A DNA stretch of 5,827 nucleotides from a bacterium. GTDB lineage: Bacteria > SZUA-182. Below, piece by piece: positions 1 through 5,340 of the stretch. The notes beneath the pieces were generated by a model. That model saw only the letters and a program-made list of their open reading frames with translations, searched no databases and was not told the origin of the DNA. Both the position numbers and the translations under genes were made by a program. Position 1 is the first letter of the stretch; every line of letters begins with the position of its first letter. The stretch lies in contig QIFF01000150.1 of NCBI GenBank assembly GCA_003230635.1, positions 1 to 5,827 of the forward strand, written 5' to 3'.

Positions 1-785
1 CCCGAGAAGGCTCCCCCCCCGTGACTTCCCACCCCGCCGTAGGTGTCAACGATTATTTTACGCCCGGTCAAGCCGGTGTCGCCGTGCGGGCCGCCAACTA
101 CGAAACGCCCGGTGGGATTAATATGATAAATAGTGTCAGGGGTCAAAAGATTGGAGGGGATAACCGCCTTAATAACCTTTTCAATGATGTCTTTCTTGAG
201 CGTTTCCATTGATACCTCAGCGCTGTGCTGGGAGGAAATCACCACCGTGGTTACCTTGACCGGCTTGCCGTCTATATACTCCACGGAAACCTGGGACTTG
301 CCGTCCGGGCGCAGGTAATCCAGCACCCCATCCTTACGTACTTTGGACAGTTGCCGGGTCAGCTTATGGGCCAGGCTGACCGGCATGGGCATCAATTCCT
401 CGGTATCGTTGCAGGCGTAACCAAACATCAAACCCTGGTCGCCCGCTCCTCCGGTATCCACCCCCTGGGCAATATCCGGGGATTGCTTGTCCACTGCATT
501 AATCACGGCGCAGGTATTGCAATCAAAACCAAAAGCTGCATCGTTATAGCCGATTTCGTCAACAGTCTTGCGGGCGATAGCTGCCAGATCCAAGTCCGCA
601 GTGGTAGTAATTTCCCCGGCAACAAAAATCAGGCCGGTAGTGAGCATGGTTTCACAGGCCACCCGCCCCGTGGGGTCTTGCGCCAGCACCGCATCCAGCA
701 CCGCATCTGAAATCTGGTCGGCAATCTTATCCGGATGCCCTTCAGTTACCGACTCCGAGGTGAAAAGAAAATCCTTCCGGCTCAT
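1..785 (-). CDS. metK: S-adenosylmethionine synthetase (MetK), N-terminal two thirds, cut by the window edge
   Basis: Makes S-adenosylmethionine from methionine and ATP, a cytoplasmic housekeeping reaction. I translated it from the ATG at 785 down to position 1: 261 uninterrupted codons with no stop, so the last third lies outside the window (family length is about 380-400 residues). Family signatures are present in order: [12 protein letters not shown] at residues 9-20 (ATP and methionine binding), GGAGDQG at 112-118, [21 protein letters not shown] in the low 220s to 240s, and GGGAFSG at the cut end. The start is supported by the Shine-Dalgarno GAGGAGG (complement of 793-799), 7 nt from the ATG. 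The gene lies downstream of the glycosyltransferase on the same strand but has a good promoter of its own. An 8-base G run (13-20) sits in the glycine-rich segment. The leader is too short for a SAM riboswitch. Confidence 0.98.
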   Translation of the reverse strand, partial: MSRKDFLFTSESVTEGHPDKIADQISDAVLDAVLAQDPTGRVACETMLTTGLIFVAGEITTTADLDLAAIARKTVDEIGYNDAAFGFDCNTCAVINAVDKQSPDIAQGVDTGGAGDQGLMFGYACNDTEELMPMPVSLAHKLTRQLSKVRKDGVLDYLRPDGKSQVSVEYIDGKPVKVTTVVISSQHSAEVSMETLKKDIIEKVIKAVIPSNLLTPDTIYHINPTGRFVVGGPHGDTGLTGRKIIVDTYGGVGSHGGGAFS

Positions 786-837
786 TAAGTATCCTCCTCA
801 AGTTAACCCATCCGTATTCTTCGCTTCAAACTGCGCC

Positions 838-865
838 ACTATAACATATCTTTGGGTTTTGTCAA
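838..865 (-). promoter_or_regulatory. Predicted sigma-70-type promoter of metK, overlapping the glycosyltransferase stop codon
   Basis: Read on the minus strand, 865-860 is a perfect TTGACA (-35). After a 16-bp spacer, 843-838 is TATAGT (-10, five of six matches), preceded by TG in the extended -10 position. The TGA stop of the upstream glycosyltransferase (864-862) lies inside the -35 box. Transcription would start near 831, giving a leader of about 46 nt that ends with a strong ribosome binding site. Called by eye from consensus. Confidence 0.65.
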
Positions 866-2067
866 TCGTAATAGGGTTGGAAAAAATCATTATAACACAA
901 CAAGAGTCTTTTGCCAATCAAGTGCCAGTCATATTGAGTGACAAACTGGCGGGCAAGTTGGGCCATCTGCCGGCGGCGTTCGGGCTGCTGGCAAAGGGTT
1001 ATGATTTGTTCGGCCATATCCTCAGGCTCATCGGCAATAACAATCTCCCTCCCGTCCGCAGCCCCAATCCCCTCCGCCCCTACTGAGGTGGATACCACCG
1101 GCAGCCTGGCGGCCATCGCCTCCAGGATTTTGATGCGCGTCCCTCCCCCGACCCGCAGGGGCACTATTGCCAAAGTGCTGTTAGTCAGGTAGGGGCGTAT
1201 ATCATCGGCCTGAGTGACCAACTGGATAGCATCATCATTAGCTAGTTCCTGGAAAGAGGACGGGGGATTAGCTCCAACAATTTGCCAGCGCACCAGGGGC
1301 AACTCCTTGCGCACCAGGGGCCAAACCCGGCGGTAAAAATCCAGTACCCCCTGGGAATTGGGCAAATAATCCAGGCGGCCGATAAAAAGCAGGCTGGGGT
1401 CTTGCGGAGGGGCAGGCTCCAGTTGGTAGTAATTCAAATCCACTCCGTTGGGAATTACCGTTACCTTGGCTTGGGGACTTAACTCTTGCAGATGCTCCTT
1501 CTCCTGCTCTGAGCATACCAGGCACAGGTCAAACCGGGCAGACAAGCGTGCCTCGTAAGTCCTGATTTTACCCAATTGAAGCCGCAGGTAAGCCCGTTTC
1601 ATGGGGGATTTTTCCTGCTGCTGTAAGCGCTCAACCAAGACCGACAGCAGGTTATGGCTGTCAAAAACGCTGTGGGGGGGATTGGGCAAAAGGGGTAAAT
1701 ACTGGGCGGTATCCAGGTGGTCGCAGTGCAGTGTTTGATAATCTCCGTTTTGCAACTCCTGTTTTATGCGCTCAAGAAAGGAGGTGGAAAAATTTTTATT
1801 CAAGGGATAGGGGGTTTCCCCCAACAGACCGCCCAGCAGGTAAAAACTTCTTTTCAGGGCAGAGGGTTTGGGTTTGGACAGGCAAATAACCTGCCGGCAG
1901 AATCGGCTGTAATATTCCACCCCCTGGTTAGTCTCTGTAGCTTCTTGCGAAGTGAGTAAAGTGACTTCATGCCGGCGGGACAGCTCCCGTATGAGATGGG
2001 AACTGCGGATATAGCCCCCCCGATCCAGGGGGTAAGGCAGGCTCTCGGTAACAAAGAGGATTTTCAT
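862..2067 (-). CDS. GT4-family (GT-B fold) glycosyltransferase, probably envelope polysaccharide or LPS
   Basis: A 401-residue protein that should transfer a sugar from an activated nucleotide donor to an acceptor at the cytoplasmic face of the membrane. The N-terminal half opens with MKILFVTESLPYPLDRGGY (residues 1-19), the Rossmann start and glycine-rich acceptor loop typical of GT4 enzymes. The C-terminal half carries VIPNGVD (204-210), LLFIGRLDY (226-234), GGGTRIKILEAMA (307-319) and PVVST..GAEGI (323-334), the nucleotide-sugar site. Glu316 matches the second Glu of the EX7E motif; the first position is Gly308, as is usual in the GGGTR(I/L)K subgroup. There is no signal peptide or clear membrane helix. 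The start is the only sensible ATG, but there is no Shine-Dalgarno in front of it. Donor and acceptor cannot be read from the sequence; an LPS or capsule role is inferred from the divergent lpxK. Confidence 0.92.
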   Translation of the reverse strand: MKILFVTESLPYPLDRGGYIRSSHLIRELSRRHEVTLLTSQEATETNQGVEYYSRFCRQVICLSKPKPSALKRSFYLLGGLLGETPYPLNKNFSTSFLERIKQELQNGDYQTLHCDHLDTAQYLPLLPNPPHSVFDSHNLLSVLVERLQQQEKSPMKRAYLRLQLGKIRTYEARLSARFDLCLVCSEQEKEHLQELSPQAKVTVIPNGVDLNYYQLEPAPPQDPSLLFIGRLDYLPNSQGVLDFYRRVWPLVRKELPLVRWQIVGANPPSSFQELANDDAIQLVTQADDIRPYLTNSTLAIVPLRVGGGTRIKILEAMAARLPVVSTSVGAEGIGAADGREIVIADEPEDMAEQIITLCQQPERRRQMAQLARQFVTQYDWHLIGKRLLLCYNDFFQPYYD

Positions 2068-2076
2068 GGCTTGAAC

Positions 2077-2106
2077 ATTTTACTGTAAAAGTAAGGAATT
2101 AGTCAA
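2077..2106 (-). promoter_or_regulatory. Predicted promoter of the glycosyltransferase gene
   Basis: On the minus strand, TTGACT (2106-2101) is followed after 18 bp by TAAAAT (2082-2077); each box matches the sigma-70 consensus at five of six positions. The expected start point is around 2070, only about 3 nt before the ATG at 2067. The mRNA would then be nearly leaderless, which agrees with the missing Shine-Dalgarno. Consensus-based and not tested. Confidence 0.5.
2078..2090. promoter_or_regulatory. Palindrome TTTTAC-T-GTAAAA between divergent genes, possible operator
   Basis: Perfect 6-bp arms around a single central base, overlapping the predicted -10 box of the glycosyltransferase promoter. 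A dimeric regulator bound here would block that promoter. The low complexity of the arms means chance occurrence in an AT-rich spacer is also possible. Confidence 0.35.
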
Positions 2107-2116
2107 CCATAAGAAC

Positions 2117-2145
2117 TTGCAGAAGTCAGATAAATCACTTATTAT
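2117..2145 (+). promoter_or_regulatory. Predicted promoter of lpxK
   Basis: TTGCAG (2117-2122, three of six matches) and TATTAT (2140-2145, five of six) are separated by 17 bp. The start point would fall at about 2152, on the GTG itself, so the transcript would be leaderless for that start. The -35 box is weak; the -10 box and its spacing are what support the call. Confidence 0.4.
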
Positions 2146-2151
2146 AACCTT

Positions 2152-3222
2152 GTGAAAAGGCAAACTTTGGAAAAATTAACTCAATCGAGACTTTTTGCTC
2201 CCATCTTGCGGGCCTTGGCCGGGCTGTATGGCCTTATTCAAGGGCTGCGGGTGTGGCTATATCAGCAGGGGATTTTCAAAAGCCACAAGCTGCCGCTCAA
2301 GGTGATCTGCGTGGGCAATCTGACGGTGGGGGGCACTGGCAAAACCCCGGTCGTAATCCAGCTTGCTCAACTCTTGCAGCGAGCCGGGCGCAAGGTGGTA
2401 ATCTTGAGCCGGGGCTACAAGCGCAGCAGTAGCGAAGAAACCCTAGTCGTCAGCCAGGGACAGGGAGCACTGGTAAGCTGGCAGCAGGCCGGGGACGAGC
2501 CTTATTTGTTGGCCCAGGAGCTTGCCGTCCCAATCATAGTGGGCAAAAAGCGTTATCTTTCCGGGCAGTGCGCGTTGGCAGACTTCAGTCCGGATATTCT
2601 CCTGCTGGACGACGGTTATCAACACTTAAATCTTCAGCGCGATATAAACCTGCTGGTGATTAACGCCGCCAATCCCTTTGGCAACGGCTGCCTGCTGCCG
2701 GTTGGTATATTGCGGGAACCCCTGGCGACAATGTGGCGGGCGGATGTCATCCTTTTGAGCAAATCAGACCAGGCGCAAGATTTAAACCGCTTAATCCAGA
2801 CTATCAAAGAGCATAATCCCCAGGCCCCGATTTTCAAGGCCGTGCATCAGCCCTCTGCCCTGGTGGAGTTAGGGACTGGAAAGGATTGGGGGCTGGACTG
2901 GCTGCAAGGCAAGCAAATCGTCGCCCTCTGCGGAATTGGCGATCCCGCCTCCTTCAGGCATCTCTTAGAGGGATTGGGGGCAGGGGTGGTCAAGGAGGGC
3001 TGCTATCCGGATCATTATGCCTACCAGCCCCAGGATTTGCAGCAACTAGCAGCAGAGGCCCTTAAAAACTCGGCCCAGGCGATTGTCACCACCGCCAAAG
3101 ACGCCCTGCGTTTGCCGGAGGGGCAAAAGTCGGCGGATGGGCTGCCTGTTTTGGTGCTAAAGATTGAGCTGAAAATTGCAGATAAGCTTAAGGATTGGGA
3201 AGGGTTCTGGCAGGATGTGTGA
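2152..3222 (+). CDS. lpxK: Tetraacyldisaccharide 4'-kinase LpxK (lipid A synthesis)
   Basis: Phosphorylates the 4' position of the lipid A disaccharide using ATP, the sixth step of the Raetz pathway, at the inner membrane. The 356 residues cover the family's full length. Features in order: a hydrophobic, amphipathic N-terminal segment (about 14-38) for membrane association; the Walker A loop GGTGKTP (60-66) in VGNLTVGGTGKTP; SRGYKR (86-91); AGDEP (113-117); LLDDGYQH (151-158) with the paired Asp residues; FGNG..LPVG.LREP (176-190); and TTAKDALRLPE near the C-terminus. The GTG at 2152 is the most upstream start allowed by the in-frame TAA at 2131. A TTG at 2167 preceded by AAAAGG (2155-2160, 6 nt away) is a real alternative and would remove five residues. 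It heads the plus-strand operon and implies that the host makes an outer membrane with lipid A. Confidence 0.97.
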   Translation: MKRQTLEKLTQSRLFAPILRALAGLYGLIQGLRVWLYQQGIFKSHKLPLKVICVGNLTVGGTGKTPVVIQLAQLLQRAGRKVVILSRGYKRSSSEETLVVSQGQGALVSWQQAGDEPYLLAQELAVPIIVGKKRYLSGQCALADFSPDILLLDDGYQHLNLQRDINLLVINAANPFGNGCLLPVGILREPLATMWRADVILLSKSDQAQDLNRLIQTIKEHNPQAPIFKAVHQPSALVELGTGKDWGLDWLQGKQIVALCGIGDPASFRHLLEGLGAGVVKEGCYPDHYAYQPQDLQQLAAEALKNSAQAIVTTAKDALRLPEGQKSADGLPVLVLKIELKIADKLKDWEGFWQDV

Positions 3223-3226
3223 GAAT

Positions 3227-3856
3227 ATGAGAAGGGTTTTTCTGTTGCGTCATCCCCATGTGCAGGCGGCTGATGAGGGGATTTGCTACGGGTCAAGCCA
3301 TGCAGCTTTAAGCCCCCTGGGGGAAGAGCAAGCGCAAAATATGGTGGAATTTTTCCGCCGCTACTCCCTGGGGGCGGTTTATGCCAGTGATTTGCCCCGG
3401 GCCGCCCAGCCGGCCCGACTTGTGGCCCAACAGCAGGGGCTTGAATTGCAGTTGGTGCCCCAATTGCAGGAGGTTGACTGCGGGGAGTGGGAAGGGCTTA
3501 GTTACGACACTATTCAGGAGCAGTATCCCGGCCTGTACGAGCAATGGTTTTCCCTGGATGATGAATTCTATTTTCCCGGCGGGGAATCCCTTAAAGAATT
3601 TCGGGCGCGGGTGCTGCAAGCTTTTAGGGAAATTGTGCAGGGCAATTCATCAAGCGGTGAGAGCAACATTGCCATTGTCAGCCACGGCGGGGTGAACCGC
3701 ATGATTCTGCTGGACTTGCTGCAACTGCCCCTAAAAGCTAGCTGGCAACTGGGGCAGGATTTCGCTGCCGTGAATATCATTGAATACCACTCCGATTACG
3801 CCATATTAAAATTGCTGAATGGGAGTTGCCAGAGGGATAAAAGATATGATGCGTAA
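3227..3856 (+). CDS. Histidine phosphatase superfamily protein (phosphoglycerate mutase-like, CobC-like)
   Basis: A 209-residue branch-1 histidine phosphatase that should act by a phosphohistidine intermediate. Catalytic landmarks: LLRHP (6-10) with nucleophile His9 and Arg8, RHP in place of the usual RHG; SDLPRAAQPA (54-63) with the phosphate-binding Arg58; VDCGEWEGL (83-91) with the acid-base Glu region; FPGGES (116-121); and SHGGVNR (152-158) with His153. The pattern resembles alpha-ribazole phosphatase (CobC) and general phosphatases of the family, but nothing here fixes the substrate and there are no cobalamin genes nearby. It starts 4 nt after the lpxK stop, so the two are very likely co-transcribed. 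An in-frame ATG at 3215 would add MCEN and overlap lpxK by 8 nt. I prefer 3227 because family members usually begin just before the RH motif. Its last 11 nt are shared with the next gene. Confidence 0.92.
   Translation: MRRVFLLRHPHVQAADEGICYGSSHAALSPLGEEQAQNMVEFFRRYSLGAVYASDLPRAAQPARLVAQQQGLELQLVPQLQEVDCGEWEGLSYDTIQEQYPGLYEQWFSLDDEFYFPGGESLKEFRARVLQAFREIVQGNSSSGESNIAIVSHGGVNRMILLDLLQLPLKASWQLGQDFAAVNIIEYHSDYAILKLLNGSCQRDKRYDA
3780..3809 (+). promoter_or_regulatory. Possible internal promoter for the AT-rich gene
   Basis: TTGAAT (3780-3785) and TATTAA (3804-3809), 18 bp apart, lie inside the end of the phosphatase gene. Each box matches the consensus at four of six positions. It would start transcription near 3816, upstream of the AGAGGG ribosome binding site at 3831-3836. 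Weak; the gene may instead rely on read-through from lpxK. Confidence 0.25.
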
Positions 3857-4745
3857 TGCTAATTACGGTTACTATGTCGGAGCGTTTGTTGATATTCTAG
3901 GTCAAAAAGAAGCATTCCAAGGGATTAATCACTTACCTAGAAACGAGGAAGAAAAAAGGAAATTGGAAGAAGTAGATGAAAACACTGCTTGTGTTATAGA
4001 GCGTTTTCGACAGAGATTTGGGGAGTTCTTTGCTGGATATATGAAAGAGGCTGGTTCCAGAGTAGAAGTTCCAAAAGCAGCCAAAAAACAATTTGAAGCA
4101 ATGCGCAAATGTTCTCTGGAAGTTAAATTTGTTGCAGATAACTTGCAATATGTTGTACCTTTGCAAAGCGAAGAGTATCATTCGCCATGTATTAACGGTG
4201 TTTTTGGTATACTAGGAGCTTGTGGTGGAATGTTATTAATGTTCTTAGCTGAGGGGAAACCTTTTAGGGCAGGTATAGATGTTGGGATTGGGACAAGATT
4301 AAGGGATGGGGAAGTGTATGGCTCAGCCGTTTTTAATGCTTATGCATTGGAAAGTAAAATAGCTCAATACCCACGAATTGTTATAGGGGGCAACCTGATT
4401 AATTACTTAGGGTGTTTATCCCATAAAGTGCAACAACTACCTAATCAAACACCGGAAGATATTGAATGGTGCAAAAAGCTGGCTGAATGTTGTCTAAAAA
4501 TGGTTGTGCCAGATATAGATGGACACAATATATTAGATTATTTAGGTGATAATTTTCAGAAGAATTATACTGAAAATTTATCAGGTGATATGAAGGAATT
4601 GAATGTTGAATGTTTTAAAAAGGCTTTTAATTTTGTTGAAAGCGAATATAAAAAACAAAGAGATGCCGTAAATAGTAAACTAGCGACTAGATATTATATG
4701 CTGTATAGTTATTTTCAGGCTAGACGCAAATTTTGGACAGAGTAA
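3846..4745 (+). CDS. Uncharacterised protein resembling a class III nucleotide cyclase domain; AT-rich, probably acquired
   Basis: A 299-residue soluble protein with no signal peptide or convincing membrane helix. Its function is not known to me. It opens with YYVGAFVDILGQ (9-20), which resembles the F-x-D-I-x-G metal-binding strand of class III adenylate/guanylate cyclases. A second candidate metal-binding Asp is Asp98 in KFVADNLQYVVPL (94-106), and FRAGIDVG (140-147), YGSAV.NAYALE (158-169) and YPRIVIG (175-181) follow. I recall this order from uncharacterised bacterial proteins that have FSDS-like sequence at the second Asp; that family assignment is from memory. The linker at 32-92 is charged and helical. 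The start at 3846 is chosen for AGAGGG at 3831-3836, 9 nt upstream; an ATG at 3819 would add nine residues. Base use differs sharply from its neighbours: two sampled 60-nt lines give 37% and 23% GC, against 65% for a line in lpxK. No effector gene follows. Confidence 0.85.
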   Translation: MMRNANYGYYVGAFVDILGQKEAFQGINHLPRNEEEKRKLEEVDENTACVIERFRQRFGEFFAGYMKEAGSRVEVPKAAKKQFEAMRKCSLEVKFVADNLQYVVPLQSEEYHSPCINGVFGILGACGGMLLMFLAEGKPFRAGIDVGIGTRLRDGEVYGSAVFNAYALESKIAQYPRIVIGGNLINYLGCLSHKVQQLPNQTPEDIEWCKKLAECCLKMVVPDIDGHNILDYLGDNFQKNYTENLSGDMKELNVECFKKAFNFVESEYKKQRDAVNSKLATRYYMLYSYFQARRKFWTE

Positions 4746-4754
4746 AGAACTGTG

Positions 4755-4780
4755 GATTCCGTGTCAAGCACGGAATGACA
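4755..4780. repeat. Hairpin-forming dispersed-repeat-like element
   Basis: ATTCCGTG (4756-4763) and CACGGAAT (4769-4776) form a perfect 8-bp stem with loop TCAAG, followed by GACA. On the other strand it reads GTCATTCCGTG..., a type of palindromic intergenic repeat I recognise from many bacterial genomes (from memory). It sits 10 nt after the stop of the AT-rich gene, between convergent genes. It could help end transcription from either side, but it lacks the U-tract of an intrinsic terminator. Confidence 0.6.
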
Positions 4781-4796
4781 AATTCTCAATGAGATT

Positions 4797-4819
4797 CCTT
4801 CTCCCCCAAGGAGAGAGGG
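4797..4819. repeat. Imperfect hairpin CCTTCTCC / GGAGAGAGGG, repeat-like, possible terminator
   Basis: TTCTCC (4799-4804) pairs with GGAGAG (4810-4815, one wobble) across loop CCCAA, with further partial pairing outside a mismatch. It lies just past the cupin stop codon and is of the CTCTCC/GGAGAG intergenic hairpin type. There is no T run on either side, so any terminator role is weak. Confidence 0.4.
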
Positions 4820-4832
4820 TAAGGCGTTGCCC

Positions 4833-5153
4833 CTAAGCCTTAATCATGGTTAAAAGCATTTTAAATTTATGTGTGGCTTTTAGGGCGTGGGGCTGATTGG
4901 CGGGCAGTATTAGCATTTCCCCTTCTTGCAGGCAAATAGAATCGCCGCAAATGATAATTTCCGCTTCACCCTCAAGAAGATGAACCAGGGCGTCAAACGG
5001 GGCGGTGTGCTCACTCAATTCCTGCCCCGCATCAAATGCAAACAGGGTTACTGTCCCGCTATTCTTTTTGAGTAAAGTTTTGCTTACCACGGCGTTTTCT
5101 TGATATGCTATTGAGCCGGCTAAATTTATAGCTTGTACAGTTTTGCATTCCAT
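4833..5153 (-). CDS. Small single-domain cupin protein
   Basis: A 106-residue protein, essentially one cupin beta-barrel. Cupin motif 1 is visible as AGQELSEHTAPFDALVHLLEGEAEI (residues 42-66, ends AGQELSEH and LLEGEAEI), with His49 as a metal ligand and the usual glycine near 62. Motif 2 is LQEGEMLILPANQPHALKA (75-93), with His88. Only two of the classical four metal ligands (three His and one Glu) are obvious, so metal binding and catalysis are uncertain. Such short cupins are often sensors or small-molecule binders of unknown ligand. The ATG at 5153 has AAGGAA (complement of 5161-5166) 7 nt upstream. It converges with the AT-rich gene and is divergent from the exported MBL-fold gene, 187 bp away, which may share its control region. 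Confidence 0.9.
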   Translation of the reverse strand: MECKTVQAINLAGSIAYQENAVVSKTLLKKNSGTVTLFAFDAGQELSEHTAPFDALVHLLEGEAEIIICGDSICLQEGEMLILPANQPHALKATHKFKMLLTMIKA

Positions 5154-5188
5154 GTGGTTGTTCCTTCGTGCTGGTTTGTTTTAGGTTG

Positions 5189-5200
5189 TAGGGCACCCTA
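5189..5200. promoter_or_regulatory. Small palindrome TAGGG-CA-CCCTA in the cupin/MBL divergent spacer
   Basis: Perfect 5-bp arms around a 2-nt centre, located between the predicted cupin promoter and the cupin start. It could be an operator or a leader hairpin. It is short, so the support is low. Confidence 0.25.
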
Positions 5201-5224
5201 TGTATTTATGTGTCAACTGAGCTT

Positions 5225-5253
5225 AGAATATGTGTATTTCAGAAGATAGTCAA
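5225..5253 (-). promoter_or_regulatory. Predicted promoter of the cupin gene
   Basis: On the minus strand, TTGACT (5253-5248, five of six matches) and TATTCT (5230-5225, four of six) are separated by 17 bp. This would give a leader of about 65 nt before the cupin ATG. A perfect TTGACA also occurs at 5216-5211, but no acceptable -10 lies at the right distance from it. Confidence 0.4.
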
Positions 5254-5293
5254 TAGGCGAACTTATCTTTATTCGGTTAGTAGTTGGTAGGTG

Positions 5294-5321
5294 CGTCATT
5301 GCGAGCGAAGCGAAACAATTT
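5294..5321 (+). repeat. Dispersed-repeat-like element (GTCATTGCGAGCGAAGCG type)
   Basis: The sequence starting CGTCATTGCGAGCGAAGCGA matches, from memory, a very common class of intergenic palindromic repeat in which ATTGC at one end pairs with GCAAT at the other. Here the right arm reads ACAAT, so the outer stem has one mismatch. It shares the GTCATT lead with the reverse complement of the hairpin at 4755-4780. It ends 4 nt before the MBL gene's ribosome binding site. Confidence 0.6.
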
Positions 5322-5340
5322 CGGTAAGGAGGGACAAGTT

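Noticed and set aside
225..710. 161-codon open frame on the plus strand opposite metK
   Set aside because: It is antisense to a fully conserved MetK frame and its translation shows no recognisable family; a shadow of the GC-rich coding strand.
568..1086. 172-codon open frame on the plus strand spanning the metK start, its promoter and the glycosyltransferase end
   Set aside because: It crosses a control region and two well-supported antisense genes, and its translation is low-complexity without motifs.
3021..3296. 91-codon minus-strand frame over the lpxK/phosphatase junction
   Set aside because: Overlaps conserved lpxK C-terminal and phosphatase N-terminal coding sequence; no supporting ribosome site or homology by eye.
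3308..3619. 103-codon minus-strand frame inside the phosphatase
   Set aside because: The plus-strand frame carries all catalytic motifs; the antisense frame has no plausible start signal or known domain.
3846..4745. Reading the AT-rich gene as a complete defence system
   Set aside because: It is a single gene with no adjacent effector, nuclease, membrane protein or regulator; the next gene is a convergent cupin. The evidence supports only an orphan cyclase-like protein.
4755..4780. Intrinsic terminator call for the perfect 8-bp hairpin
   Set aside because: No T run follows the stem on either strand, so it was listed as a repeat with only a possible terminator effect.
5211..5216. Second, perfect TTGACA box on the minus strand upstream of the cupin
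   Set aside because: At 16-18 bp spacing the sequence is GC-rich and does not resemble a -10 box.
5154..5340. Small gene or RNA in the cupin/MBL spacer
   Set aside because: No open frame with a ribosome site and no terminator-like hairpin; the spacer is accounted for by promoter, palindrome and repeat.
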